Shown here one piece after another: positions 1 through 11,204 of a stretch of 64,000 nt of DNA. Position 1 is the stretch's first letter. Each line of letters starts with the position of its first letter. A program made the translations under genes and the position numbers. The stretch covers positions 1-64,000 of the forward strand of contig NZ_WTEY01000009.1 of the NCBI RefSeq assembly GCF_009795805.1. Direction: 5' to 3'. This DNA comes from Gilliamella sp. Pra-s52. Its GTDB lineage: Bacteria > Pseudomonadota > Gammaproteobacteria > Enterobacterales > Orbaceae. The notes beneath the pieces were generated by a model. That model worked only from the letters and a program-made list of their open reading frames with translations, ran no database searches and was not told where the DNA came from.

Positions 1-131
1 GAACAGATAAAGAAAATACAATATCTATTGAACACACGCCAAGAAAACAGCATAAGTTTAAAAGCCCTGCCTCCTTTTATTCGAACGATACAATAAAAAA
101 GTGGTAATTGACTGGTTTAATAATGGCGGAA

Positions 132-1339
132 TTAATCAACGTGCTTGATGTGCCAAAGGATCTTATCAGCATATAATTCATATGCCTTTCTTTGATTTTT
201 TAACCAATCATGTTTATTGTAAACAGCCATAACACCACCAAGTTCATGCCCTAACATCCTTTCTGTGATATGGGGCATAACTCCCTCCTCTAATAATCTA
301 GTTGATAATGTACGTCTAAAATCGTGAGAGCTACATTCTGGCATATCTAATTTTTCACGCAATCGCCTTACATACCTATTAGCTGCTGAAATTGTAATAG
401 AGGTATTTAACGATGTTCCTAGAAACATTTTATCATTAAACATATTTTGTAATTTTTCAACCATTGGTCCAATCTGTTCAAAAATAGGTCTTCTTATTAA
501 GTTACCTATTTTGCTATGTTCCTTTGGAACTGTCCAAATCAATTCACCCATATCAAATTCACCAACAGAAGCAAGCCGTAATTCTGAATTTCTAGCCCCC
601 CATAACATTAGCATTTGATGCAGGAGCTTATTTATTGTTGATGCCCTGCTATTTTCAATTACTAGCCATATTTTTGCCAACTCTTTATATGTTAATACCC
701 TATCACCAATTTCAGTTTTAACGCCTATATTTTTAGGGCTTAATTTCATTAACTCACATGAGTCTATAACTTGACGACTAATACACCAATTTATTGCAGA
801 TTTAGCCTGCACTAGTATTGTTCTGGCTCTTTTAAGATTAATTTTTTCTTGCTTTTCAAAAAAAGTGACCCAGTCACGCACAGGTATTTCATTAACAGGT
901 ATATCAGGAAATTGATTATAAAGATTTTTGCACACAACGGCTTGATATAATGTGGCAGTTTTATCTCTAAGCGTTGATACATATTTTTCCATCCAATAAT
1001 CAAGGCAAGCATTCAAAGTCATACCTGTGTTGTTTGCTTAATTTCGCTTTTTGAGGGCTATTCCTTTATTATATAAGTCTCTCAGCTCACCAACCAAAAT
1101 CCTAGCCTCTTTAAGCGATAATGATGGGATAATGATGGATAACGCCCTATTGTCATTCTTTGAGCTTTTCCGTTCCATCTATAACGAAATTGAAACGCAA
1201 TTGTTCCTTTTTGTGGTATTCTTACTCCTAAACCATCACCATCGGTTAACTCAGGCAACCCAGTGTAAGGTTTATTTAATATTGATTTTAATTTTGTATC
1301 ACTTAATGCCATTTTATTTTCTACATTCTGTACACACAT
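132..1339 (-). pseudogene. Broken P4-type tyrosine recombinase (integrase)
   Basis: The 3' part (132-1022) encodes a catalytic tyrosine-recombinase domain with an SSHDFRRTLSTRLLEEG box, a GHELGGV box and a tyrosine in AVYNKHDW. The 5' part (1082-1339) is the DUF4102 N-terminal domain of P4-like integrases (DGDGLGVRIPQKG, RYRWNGKAQRMTIGRYPSLS). Two lesions separate them. An 11-bp tandem duplication (1117-1127 and 1128-1138) shifts the frame after RYPSLS. A TAA codon near 1039 follows the restored reading LKEARILVGELRDLYNKG. Removing one duplicate unit and the stop would give one protein of about 400 residues, the usual family length. It marks a former integrated island. No tRNA attachment site is visible in the first 1.4 kb. 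Confidence 0.88.
1117..1138. repeat. 11-bp tandem duplication inside the integrase
   Basis: The unit GATAATGATGG occurs twice back to back (1117-1127, 1128-1138). With one unit the integrase frame continues through SLSLKEARIL. With two it shifts and ends shortly after. This is a direct read of the sequence and looks like a slippage or duplication mutation. Confidence 0.9.
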
Positions 1340-1487
1340 GAAAATATAATTATGTACTCAATCTGTACACATTTGCAAGTGAACAACTAAAAAATGCTTA
1401 AATAGCTAAAAACAAAAATGAACAAAAATTTATTATACCTTATTGAATTTAAATAAATAAAAGAACAATTACGAGCAAAGAAGCACA

Positions 1488-2921
1488 ATGAAAAATAACC
1501 AAGAACAGCCAAGTTTTTACTTTCATGATTATGAAACCTTTGGTGTCAACCCAGCTCTAGACAGACCTGTTCAATTTGCCGGAGTTCGAACTGATGAAGA
1601 TTTTAATATTATTGAAGAACCATTGGTTATATATTGTTCACAATCTCAAGATTACTTGCCAAATCCTGAAGCAGCATTAATTACAGGAATTACCCCCCAA
1701 GAAGCAAACCAAAAAGGCCTTTGTGAAGCGGAATTTACTCGTTTAATCCATCAAGCATTTAGTGTGCCCAATACATGTATTTTAGGTTACAACAATATTC
1801 GCTTTGATGACGAAGTAACGCGAAATATTTTGTATCGCAATTTTTATGATCCTTATGCCTATAGTTGGAAAAACGGAAATTCCAGATGGGACATTCTTGA
1901 TGTCGTTCGTGCTTGTTATGCACTTAGGCCAGAAGGTATTAATTGGCCAATAAATAATGAAGATCAGCCAAGCTTTCGCTTAGAACATTTATCAAAGGCG
2001 AACAACATTGAACATGAACATGCGCATGATGCTATGTCTGATGTTTATGCAACTATAGCAATAGCCAAATTAATAAAAGAAAAACAACCTAAGCTTTTCA
2101 ATTATTTTTTTACATTACGCAATAAAAATAGAGTTGCAGAACTTATTAATACCGTCAACATGAAACCTATTGTTCACGTATCAGGCATGCTTGGTAACTA
2201 TCGTGGCAATATGTCATTAGTTTGCCCAATTGCTTGGCATCCATTACAAAATAACGCAGTGATTGTTTGTGACTTAATGGGTGATATTTATTCAATTATT
2301 GATTTACCTGTAGAAAAGATTAAAGAAAAGCTCTATACCAAAACAGAAAATCTTGAGTTTAATGAATCACGAATTCCTTTAAAGTTAATTCATATTAATA
2401 AATGTCCTATTGTTGCTCCAATAAAAACATTATTATCACAAAATAGCAAAAGGTTTAATATTGATGTAGATCTTTGTTTAATCAAGCAACAAAAATTATT
2501 CCAGCATCAAAAAACACTACAAAATAAAATGGCAGAATTATTTGCAATAAATGAAAATTATTCTACTCATCCTGATGTTGATGCCCAAATATATAATGGA
2601 TTTTTAAATAAACAAGATAGTTTACGTTGCGAAATAATTCGAACAACACCTGCTAATTTATTAGATACATTATCATTAACATTTGATGATTCTCGCTTAG
2701 CCCCTCTATTTTTCAGATACAAAGCACGAAATTATCCACAAACATTAACTGAACAAGAACAACTAATATGGCTAGATCATTGCCGTGACAAACTTAATAC
2801 ATTAAAAGTACAAGATTATTTATTAACATTAGAACAACTTACTGAAAATTATATTCAGCACCCCAAAAAACTAGCAATAATTAAACAGCTTTATAACTAT
2901 TGTCATTATTTAGTTGGATAA
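1488..2921 (+). CDS. sbcB: Exodeoxyribonuclease I
   Basis: This is a 3'-5' single-strand DNA exonuclease of the DEDD superfamily that acts in recombination and mismatch repair. The first exonuclease motif is at the N-terminus (FHDYETFGVNP, acidic residues D14 and E16). The second is GYNNIRFDDEVTRN, and HDAMSDVYATI is the last. The exonuclease domain is followed by the SH3-like and helical C-terminal regions of the ExoI family. The length of 477 residues is normal (E. coli 475). It stands alone, divergent from the dead integrase, with an AT-rich upstream region and a weak ribosome site. Confidence 0.96.
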   Translation: MKNNQEQPSFYFHDYETFGVNPALDRPVQFAGVRTDEDFNIIEEPLVIYCSQSQDYLPNPEAALITGITPQEANQKGLCEAEFTRLIHQAFSVPNTCILGYNNIRFDDEVTRNILYRNFYDPYAYSWKNGNSRWDILDVVRACYALRPEGINWPINNEDQPSFRLEHLSKANNIEHEHAHDAMSDVYATIAIAKLIKEKQPKLFNYFFTLRNKNRVAELINTVNMKPIVHVSGMLGNYRGNMSLVCPIAWHPLQNNAVIVCDLMGDIYSIIDLPVEKIKEKLYTKTENLEFNESRIPLKLIHINKCPIVAPIKTLLSQNSKRFNIDVDLCLIKQQKLFQHQKTLQNKMAELFAINENYSTHPDVDAQIYNGFLNKQDSLRCEIIRTTPANLLDTLSLTFDDSRLAPLFFRYKARNYPQTLTEQEQLIWLDHCRDKLNTLKVQDYLLTLEQLTENYIQHPKKLAIIKQLYNYCHYLVG

Positions 2922-3018
2922 TTAATTTTAGCGAGCGTATGATATAAACAAATATATTTCATCCTAACCATAGGGATAATCATCATAATTAAAGATTAAG
3001 ATAATTAGCATTTATATT

Positions 3019-3470
3019 ATGAAACATTTTTTAGCCAAGCACGCCACAATTAAACATCGACTATATTCTTTATACTATACTACTTTTAGTTATGGTCGAG
3101 GTCTTCTTGTTTTAACACTTTCTTTATGGGTAGGTAATATAATATCTAAATTATTACCAATAATAATTCCAGGTAGTATTATTGGATTGTTAATTTTATT
3201 TTTTTTACTGGCTTTTCAATTAATACCCACTTGTTGGATAAAAAATAGTTGTAATCTTTTTATGCGCTACATGACATTACTTTTTGTTCCTGCAGCGATG
3301 GGGATTATGGATAATTATTCACTTTTATTGCAAAATTGGGTACCAATTATATTTGGCAGTGTTGGCGGTACTCTAATTGTGCTGCTTTTTACTGCTTTTT
3401 TAACAGAACATTTCCATAAAACAGTAAATAAAGATCCAACTGTACCACCAAAAAATGAGGATAATCAGCC

Positions 3471-3474
<4 letters not shown>
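3019..3474 (+). CDS. yohJ: LrgA/CidA-family holin-like membrane protein
   Basis: This 151-residue protein has about four membrane segments. It belongs to the LrgA/CidA (YohJ) family, inner-membrane proteins linked to murein hydrolase export or to metabolite transport. The signature IIPGSIIGLLILFFLLAF lies near residues 45-65. A hydrophilic tail of about 25 residues ends it. Its stop overlaps the start of the LrgB gene by 4 bases, so the pair is translationally coupled, as in yohJK. The exact physiological role of the family in Gram-negatives is not settled. Confidence 0.9.
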
Positions 3475-4809
<1,335 letters not shown>

Positions 4810-4882
4810 CTATTATTAATAATAAAAATTTTGTCAAAAAGTTTCAGGAAAGCTATGACTTTTGTATAAGAACAAAATAAAA

Positions 4883-4915
4883 ACGCAATAGTCTAATAAA
4901 TTAGATTGCATTTTT
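4883..4915 (+). terminator. Probable terminator after sanA
   Basis: An imperfect stem (ACGCAATAGTCTAAT / ATTAGATTGC with a small bulge) is followed by ATTTTTAT. It lies between the sanA stop and artP and would end the lrg-sanA transcript. Confidence 0.55.
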
Positions 4916-4973
4916 ATGCAAAAAAAAGTAATATTTAGTCAAATTTATCGTTATACAAAATATTTAATTAACA

Positions 4974-5702
4974 ATGAACATTGAATTAAGTCATATTAAC
5001 TGCTTTTATGGTGAGCATCAGGCATTAAATGATGTTTCACTCTGCTATCCACTAGGTGAAACTATTGTATTACTAGGTCAAAGTGGAGCAGGTAAAAGCT
5101 CTTTATTAAAAGTATTTAATTTACTTGAAATTCCAACATCAGGCAGCATGACTATTGCTAACTCATATTTTGATTTTTCAAAAAAAATCAATGAATCAAA
5201 AGTTAGATTATTAAGAAAACATGTTGGTATGGTTTTTCAAAATTATAATTTGTGGCCGCACTTAACCGTACTAGAAAATTTGATTGAAGCACCTTGCCAA
5301 GTATTAAAACTATCAAAAAAAGAAGCAAGTGATAAAGCAATGGCTATATTAGAAAGGCTACAAATTAATGATATGGCTCATCGTTACCCTCTCCACCTTT
5401 CTGGTGGACAACAACAACGTGTTGCAATAGCTAGAGCATTAATGATGGAGCCAAAAATCTTATTATTTGATGAGCCAACAGCGGCATTAGATCCGGCTAT
5501 TACTTCACAAGTTGCTGAAATTATTAATGAACTATCGCAGACAGGTATTACGCAAATTATTGTTACTCATGAAGTCGATTTTGCTCGCAAGGTTGCTTCA
5601 CAAGTAATTTATATGGAACAAGGTAAAATTATAGAGCAAGGGCAACTTGAATGTTTTACTCATCCTAAAACTGAAGAATTTAAAGCTTATTTGTCACATT
5701 AA
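4974..5702 (+). CDS. artP: Arginine ABC transporter ATP-binding protein
   Basis: This 242-residue ABC ATPase of the polar amino acid uptake class has Walker A ([11 protein letters not shown]), Q-loop ([13 protein letters not shown]), signature ([15 protein letters not shown]), Walker B ([13 protein letters not shown]) and H-loop (IIVTHEV). The order ATPase, binding protein, two permeases matches artPIQM. It energises import of arginine (inferred substrate) across the inner membrane. The binding protein starts 23 bases downstream. No clear ArgR box could be read in the short promoter region. Confidence 0.95.
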   Translation: MNIELSHINCFYGEHQALNDVSLCYPLGETIVLLGQSGAGKSSLLKVFNLLEIPTSGSMTIANSYFDFSKKINESKVRLLRKHVGMVFQNYNLWPHLTVLENLIEAPCQVLKLSKKEASDKAMAILERLQINDMAHRYPLHLSGGQQQRVAIARALMMEPKILLFDEPTAALDPAITSQVAEIINELSQTGITQIIVTHEVDFARKVASQVIYMEQGKIIEQGQLECFTHPKTEEFKAYLSH

Positions 5703-5725
5703 TTAAAATAAAATTGGGTGGATAT

Positions 5726-6460
5726 ATGAAAAAAACATTACTCGCTATTTTTCTTGCAGGCACAGCCTTTGTTGCTCAAGCAACAGAAACATTAACCATT
5801 GGCACAGAAGCAACTTATGCGCCTTTTGAATTTACCAATGAAAAAAATGAAATTATTGGGTTTGATATTGATGTGATTAATAAAATTTGCGAAGACATCA
5901 AAGCCTCTTGCAAAATTGTTAATCAATCTTTTGATGGCTTAATTCCAAGCTTAAAAACACGTCGAATTGATGCAGCAATAGCGGGAATTGATGTGACACC
6001 TGAGCGTCAAAAACAAGTTGATTTTACAAAAATTTATTATGATGATAGTTCAATCCAGTTTGTTACTTTAAAAGATACCTTAACTAGCCTTGATCAACTA
6101 AAAGGCAAACGTGTTGGTATTCAAAAAGGAACAACTTACCCAAAATACCTAAGTGAAAAATACCCTGATGTTAAACAAGTCAGTTACGATAGCTATCAAT
6201 TTGCTTTTTTAGATTTAAAAGCAAAACGAATTGATGCCATAGTTTCAAGCTCAATTGTTGCTGGTGAATGGCTAGGTAAAGAGACTGATATTGTACCATT
6301 AGCTGACAAAATCACCGATCACGAATTTTTTGGTGAAGGCTTAGGTATAGCAGTACGCAAAGGTAATGATCAATTGTTGAATCAATTTAACCAAGCTCTT
6401 GATAAACTAAAAGCAAATGGTGAATTAGACGCTATTTATAAAAAATGGTTTAACAAATAG
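5726..6460 (+). CDS. artI: Arginine ABC transporter periplasmic binding protein
   Basis: This family-3 extracellular solute-binding protein has a Sec signal peptide (KKTLLAIFLAGTAFVAQA, cleavage near residue 19). Conserved blocks are TEATYAPFEF, DGLIPSLKTRRIDAAIAG, TPERQKQVDFT and GKRVGIQKGTTY. The ATG at 5726 is preferred over an upstream in-frame TTG at 5714, because GGGTGGA at 5716-5722 makes a ribosome site for the ATG and the signal peptide then starts at MKK. It gives 244 residues. Substrate arginine is inferred from operon structure (artP-artI-artQ-artM). Confidence 0.94.
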   Translation: MKKTLLAIFLAGTAFVAQATETLTIGTEATYAPFEFTNEKNEIIGFDIDVINKICEDIKASCKIVNQSFDGLIPSLKTRRIDAAIAGIDVTPERQKQVDFTKIYYDDSSIQFVTLKDTLTSLDQLKGKRVGIQKGTTYPKYLSEKYPDVKQVSYDSYQFAFLDLKAKRIDAIVSSSIVAGEWLGKETDIVPLADKITDHEFFGEGLGIAVRKGNDQLLNQFNQALDKLKANGELDAIYKKWFNK

Positions 6461-6493
6461 TTATTAAATAGCAAAAATCGACGTCATTATGAT

Positions 6494-6527
6494 CTCGCCG
6501 CATACTTTGCGGCGAGTTTATTTTTTA
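6494..6527 (+). terminator. Intra-operon hairpin between artI and artQ
   Basis: A perfect 8-bp stem, CTCGCCGC / GCGGCGAG, is followed by TTTATTTTTT. It sits between the binding-protein gene and the permease genes. It is likely a partial terminator or mRNA stabiliser that makes more binding protein than permease. Confidence 0.8.
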
Positions 6528-6559
6528 TTAAACAATGTTAATTTAACAACGGTTTTCTT

Positions 6560-7333
6560 ATGTCAGACTTTCTAACAAATAAAATAAATTGGATTCTATC
6601 TTTGATGGATGGATATATATTGCCACTAGCACAAGCGACATCAATTACATTATCATTAGCTTTAGTATCATTAGTGGTAGGCATATTTTTTGCCTTTATT
6701 TTTACGCTATTAGAATTGTCTCCAATTAAACCAGTTGCATGGTTAATGTCACTTTTTAATTTAACGATTCGAGCTTTACCTGAACTATTAATTGTTGTCG
6801 CTATTTATAACGGATTACCGTTGTTACTCATATTATTAAATGATGGTTTTACAATTAACCTTTACTTTACCTCATTAACAATACAGCTAGACATTCAAAA
6901 TTTTAATATTAACCCTTTTTTATGTGGCGTTGCTGCACTTTCCCTTTTATATGCAGTTTATGCCTCACAAACACTGCGTGGTGCATTTAAAGCAATTTCA
7001 AATGGACAGTGGCAAGCAGCCCAAGTACTTGGACTTAGCAAATCACGCATATTTTTTCGTATAATAATGCCTCAAATGTGGCGTCATGCATTACCGGGAT
7101 TAAGTAATCAATGGCTGATTTTATTAAAAGATACAGCACTTGTATCGGCTATTGCCATTAATGATTTAATGATGCAAACAAAAGCAATTATAGCTCGAAC
7201 AAATCAACCTTTTTTATGGTATTTTATTGCAATGATTATCTATTTAATCATCTCAATTTTAAGTCAAAAAGTTATATCACGAATTGAAAAACGTTCAACC
7301 TATTTTGAACAACCAACATCAGCAAAAAATTAG
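6560..7333 (+). CDS. artQ: Arginine ABC transporter permease ArtQ
   Basis: This 257-residue inner-membrane permease of the HisMQ family has about five membrane segments. The EAA-type loop that contacts the ATPase reads GQWQAAQVLGLSKSRIFFRI near residues 150-170. It pairs with ArtM. It follows the artI hairpin and precedes artM by 12 bases. It is slightly longer than E. coli ArtQ (238), through extra residues in the loop around NDGFTINLYFTSLTIQLDIQ. Confidence 0.93.
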   Translation: MSDFLTNKINWILSLMDGYILPLAQATSITLSLALVSLVVGIFFAFIFTLLELSPIKPVAWLMSLFNLTIRALPELLIVVAIYNGLPLLLILLNDGFTINLYFTSLTIQLDIQNFNINPFLCGVAALSLLYAVYASQTLRGAFKAISNGQWQAAQVLGLSKSRIFFRIIMPQMWRHALPGLSNQWLILLKDTALVSAIAINDLMMQTKAIIARTNQPFLWYFIAMIIYLIISILSQKVISRIEKRSTYFEQPTSAKN

Positions 7334-7345
7334 TAAGGTCTTATT

Positions 7346-8023
7346 ATGTTTGATACTTTTATTTATTACCTTAAAATCATACTTCAAGGTCTGCCTAATA
7401 CATTAAGCTTAGGAATTTTAGGAATTTTATCGGCTGGATTGCTCGCAATCATCTTTTCATGTTTATTGTCACTAAATTCGTATGCTTTAACTAAAGCTAT
7501 TCGTACATATATTATTTTATTTACGGGCTCCCCACTACTTGTACAACTATTTTTAATTTATTATGGGCCATCACAATTTAGTGATACATTAAGCAAAGTC
7601 CCCGTACTTTATGAACTTATCTCATCACCTTGGTTTTGTGCTTATCTAGCATTAACACTCAACAGTGCCGCCTATACAACTCAAATTTTTTATGGTTCAT
7701 TAAAGGCCTTACCTAAAGGACAGTGGCAAGCTTGTGAAGCACTTGGTATGGATAAAAAACAAACATTAAAAGTTATTTTACCTTATGCATTAAAACGAGC
7801 TCTTTCGACTTACTCTAATGAGGTAGTCTTTGTTGTAAAAGGTACGGCATTAGCATCAATGATTCCCGTGATGGACATTATGGGATATAGCAACCAATTA
7901 AATGGTGATTATTATGATTTTTCTATTTTTGTTGTTGCAGGCTTAGTTTACCTCTTGATAAATGGCTTACTTAGCACCATTATGAGGATCATAGAGAAAA
8001 GAGCCCTCACCTTCGAAAACTAA
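7346..8023 (+). CDS. artM: Arginine ABC transporter permease ArtM
   Basis: This 225-residue permease is the second half of the Art channel. Its EAA loop reads [20 protein letters not shown], and the segment [21 protein letters not shown] is family-typical. The gene ends one base before the uvrC start codon, so uvrC may be co-transcribed. In E. coli these genes are not neighbours, which makes the junction lineage-specific. Confidence 0.94.
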   Translation: MFDTFIYYLKIILQGLPNTLSLGILGILSAGLLAIIFSCLLSLNSYALTKAIRTYIILFTGSPLLVQLFLIYYGPSQFSDTLSKVPVLYELISSPWFCAYLALTLNSAAYTTQIFYGSLKALPKGQWQACEALGMDKKQTLKVILPYALKRALSTYSNEVVFVVKGTALASMIPVMDIMGYSNQLNGDYYDFSIFVVAGLVYLLINGLLSTIMRIIEKRALTFEN

Positions 8024-8024
8024 T

Positions 8025-9860
8025 ATGAGCCAATTTGATTCAAATTCTTTTTTAAAAACAGTCCCACATAAACCGGGTATTTATCAAATGTTTAATGATA
8101 AAGAAACGATTATTTATGTGGGAAAGGCCAAAGATCTTAATAATCGACTAAAAAGCTACTTTAATAACAGCAAAAAAACATTAAAAACGGATATGTTAGT
8201 CAGCCATATTCATCGTATCGAATTCACAATTACCAATACCGAAACAGAAGCATTGCTGCTTGAACAAACTTATATAAAAAAATATCAACCTAGATACAAT
8301 GTACTTTTAAAAGATGATAAAAGTTATCCATTTATAAAACTAAGCAAAGAACTTCATCCACAACTTTCACTTTATCGGGGAGCGATAAATCGAAAAAAAG
8401 ATGAGTTTTTTGGGCCTTATCCAAGTGGATACGCAGTAAAACAAATATTAACTTTATTACAAAAAACATTTCCGATAAGGCAGTGCTTAAATTCAACCTA
8501 TCGCAATCGAACACGTCCTTGTTTACAATACCAAATTAAACGTTGCCTAGGCCCTTGTGTGCCGGGTTTAGTCAGTGATGAAGATTACCTTGAACAAGTT
8601 AACTATGTTAGATTATTTTTATCTGGTCAATCAGATCAAATACTACAAAAAATAACTAAAGATATGCAAAAAGCTAGTAGCGAACTTAACTTTGAAAAAG
8701 CAACGATCTTGCGTGATCAACTTCAAGCAATAAAACACATTAATGAAAAACAAGCGATATACAACAATAATGATAATCTTGATGTCATCGGTTTTCATTA
8801 TGAGTTAGGCTTAGCTTGTATCTATGTACTATTTATTCGTAACGGACAAACTTTTGGTCATCGCTCATACTTTCCTAAAGTACCATCAAATACAGAACTA
8901 GAAGAAGTTATAGAAACTTTTTTAGGCCAATTTTATCTACAAGGTAATCAGAATAGAAATATTCCTAGAAAAATTTTACTCAATTTTTCGTTATCAGATA
9001 AACAACCAATGGAAGATACACTGTCACTTATTGCAGAACATCAAGTTAAACTAATTGATGAGCCTAAAGGAGATAATCTTAAATTACTCAATATAGCAAC
9101 AGTGAATGCTCAAACTGAAGTTAAAAATAAATTATTAGAAAACTCAACAATAAAACAGAGATATGACGCATTAAAATCTTTTTTGGGAATCGATAAAATT
9201 AACCGAATGGAATGCTTTGATATCAGCCACTTTATGGGCAAAAATACCATTGCATCTTGTGTTGTGTTTGACGACAAAGGACCAGTTAAATCTGAATTTC
9301 GTCGTTATAATATTACCGACATCACACCTGGTGATGATTATGCCGCAATGAAACAAGTCTTAACACGTCGTTATAGTAAAAAAGATCTACCTGATGGCAA
9401 AGTTCCAGATATTATTTTTATCGACGGTGGTAAAGGGCAACTTAATCAAGCTCTAAAGGTATTTGAACAATTAGAGGTAAATTGGAACAAAAATCATCCT
9501 ATACTAATTGGTGTTGCTAAAGGTGCTGATCGTAAAGAAGGATTAGAAACCCTCTTTTTTGAAGCTCATGGCATAGGATATTATCTTGATGATCACTCCC
9601 CTGCGCTATTACTCATTCAACAAATTCGTAATGCATCGCACGATCACGCTATTGTTGGACAACGCAAAAAAGGGACAAAACAACTTACTGACAGTGCCCT
9701 AGAACATATTGAAGGCATTGGTTCTAAAAGACGTCAAGCACTATTAAAACATTTTGGCGGATTAAGAGGATTAAAAAATGCCAGTGTTGACGAAATAGCA
9801 CAAGTACAAGGCATATCTAAGTCATTAGCAGAAAAAATTTACCTAAATTTAAAGCAATAG
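8025..9860 (+). CDS. uvrC: UvrABC excinuclease subunit C
   Basis: This nucleotide excision repair nuclease makes both incisions around UvrB-bound damage. The N-terminal GIY-YIG domain starts [29 protein letters not shown] domain for UvrB contact lies around residues 205-240. The RNase H-like 5' nuclease domain includes [11 protein letters not shown] and [10 protein letters not shown]. Tandem helix-hairpin-helix motifs ([16 protein letters not shown]) end the protein. The length of 611 residues matches E. coli (610). It is followed by pgsA, the usual gammaproteobacterial order. Confidence 0.97.
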   Translation: MSQFDSNSFLKTVPHKPGIYQMFNDKETIIYVGKAKDLNNRLKSYFNNSKKTLKTDMLVSHIHRIEFTITNTETEALLLEQTYIKKYQPRYNVLLKDDKSYPFIKLSKELHPQLSLYRGAINRKKDEFFGPYPSGYAVKQILTLLQKTFPIRQCLNSTYRNRTRPCLQYQIKRCLGPCVPGLVSDEDYLEQVNYVRLFLSGQSDQILQKITKDMQKASSELNFEKATILRDQLQAIKHINEKQAIYNNNDNLDVIGFHYELGLACIYVLFIRNGQTFGHRSYFPKVPSNTELEEVIETFLGQFYLQGNQNRNIPRKILLNFSLSDKQPMEDTLSLIAEHQVKLIDEPKGDNLKLLNIATVNAQTEVKNKLLENSTIKQRYDALKSFLGIDKINRMECFDISHFMGKNTIASCVVFDDKGPVKSEFRRYNITDITPGDDYAAMKQVLTRRYSKKDLPDGKVPDIIFIDGGKGQLNQALKVFEQLEVNWNKNHPILIGVAKGADRKEGLETLFFEAHGIGYYLDDHSPALLLIQQIRNASHDHAIVGQRKKGTKQLTDSALEHIEGIGSKRRQALLKHFGGLRGLKNASVDEIAQVQGISKSLAEKIYLNLKQ

Positions 9861-9970
9861 CACATTGAAAAAATAATGTATTTCAGGCAACATAAACGCC
9901 AATAAAATACTATTTATTTACTAATCATTAATGTATTGATTAATAAAGCAAAAAAAAGAGCTTATGTCAC

Positions 9971-10525
9971 ATGAAAATTAATTTTCCAACAACCTTAACA
10001 TTATTTCGAATTATTTTAATCCCTTTTTTTGTGTTGGCATTTTATTTATTTCCTTATGAATGGTCTGGTTTTTTTTCTGCATTAGTTTTTTTAATTGCAG
10101 CAGTGACTGATGTATTAGATGGTTATCTTGCTCGTCGTTTAGATCAAACTACGAAATTTGGTGCCTTTTTGGATCCCGTCGCTGACAAAATTATGGTAAC
10201 GATTGCATTAGTTTTAATTACGCAATATTACCAAGCGTGGTGGATCTCAATCCCTGCAATTATTATTGTTTCTCGTGAAATAATCATATCAGCTCTGCGC
10301 GAATGGATGGCCGAAATTGGCAAACGTAACAGTGTTGCTGTTTCATCAATTGGCAAAATCAAAACAATTGTACAAATGACAGCGTTAACTTGGCTGCTTT
10401 GGCGACCTTGTGATATGGTCATTTACGCAGGACTTGCCGCCTTATTTATTGCAACATTCTTAACCTTATTATCAATGTTACAATATTTATGGATAGCACA
10501 CAGTGATCTACTTGATGAAGAATAA
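9971..10525 (+). CDS. pgsA: CDP-diacylglycerol-glycerol-3-phosphate 3-phosphatidyltransferase
   Basis: This enzyme makes phosphatidylglycerol-phosphate, the committed step to phosphatidylglycerol and cardiolipin. The CDP-alcohol phosphotransferase motif D-G-x2-A-R-x8-G-x3-D-x3-D is visible as [24 protein letters not shown]. It is an inner-membrane protein with several hydrophobic helices and 184 residues (E. coli 182). It lies 110 bases after uvrC and is followed by two tRNA genes, as in the E. coli uvrC-pgsA-tRNA cluster. Confidence 0.96.
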   Translation: MKINFPTTLTLFRIILIPFFVLAFYLFPYEWSGFFSALVFLIAAVTDVLDGYLARRLDQTTKFGAFLDPVADKIMVTIALVLITQYYQAWWISIPAIIIVSREIIISALREWMAEIGKRNSVAVSSIGKIKTIVQMTALTWLLWRPCDMVIYAGLAALFIATFLTLLSMLQYLWIAHSDLLDEE

Positions 10526-10662
10526 CTTTTTTTAAAGTATTTTTTACATAAAGTATTTAATTAAAAAATAACACTTTTTATTGTATAAAATTAAAAATAA
10601 TCTGTTTTAAATATAAAATAAGTCAAACATTGAGCAATTAAACAATTAATTTAAAATTTTTA

Positions 10663-10690
10663 TTGACTGCAATGATAAGATAGGTAAAAT
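10663..10690 (+). promoter_or_regulatory. Sigma-70 promoter of the tRNA pair
   Basis: TTGACT at 10663-10668 and TAAAAT at 10685-10690 are separated by 16 bases. They lie about 45 bases upstream of the mature tRNA-Leu. This is a strong consensus-like housekeeping promoter by inspection. Confidence 0.65.
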
Positions 10691-10733
10691 GCACACCATT
10701 CAAAGCGCAGTTACTTTTAGTAATTTGTTTTGA

Positions 10734-10821
10734 GCCCGGGTGGTGAAATCGGTAGACACAAGGGATTTAAAATCCCTCGGCCTTTTCGGCCGTGCGAGTT
10801 CAAGTCTCGCCCCGGGCACCA
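10734..10821 (+). tRNA. tRNA-Leu (anticodon UAA)
   Basis: The acceptor stem is GCCCGGG/CCCGGGC. The D-arm contains GGTGGTGAAATCGGTAGACAC. The anticodon stem AGGGA/TCCCT has loop TTTAAAA, giving anticodon TAA. A class II variable arm (CGGCCTTTTCGGCCG) and GTTCAAGTC in the T-arm are present. CCA is encoded. This is a standard leucine tRNA. Confidence 0.97.
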
Positions 10822-10839
10822 CTAATAAACGCCTCTCAT

Positions 10840-10915
<76 letters not shown>

Positions 10916-11204
10916 ATTTCATAGTTTAGTATATAAAAACTTTAAATATCATTAAGTCCTATTAAAATTTTAAAAATTACTTTTTCATGGCTAAAATTAT
11001 TTTTATCACAAAGTAATATTCTACTGTAGCTATACTATTTAAAAAAATAGTTACATTAATAAAGCAAATTTAATTGTCATCTATTGTAAATAAACCTCAT
11101 TTTTTATAAGTTCATAATTAGCAAAAGATTATTTATTATAGTATTTACTCTAGTTTCAATTTAAAAATAATTATAACCGTATCATAAAAAGGATATTAAA
11201 AGTA

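Noticed and set aside
1051-1341. 96-residue plus-strand frame opposite the integrase 5' part
   Set aside because: It lies antisense to the recognisable DUF4102 domain and has no family features.
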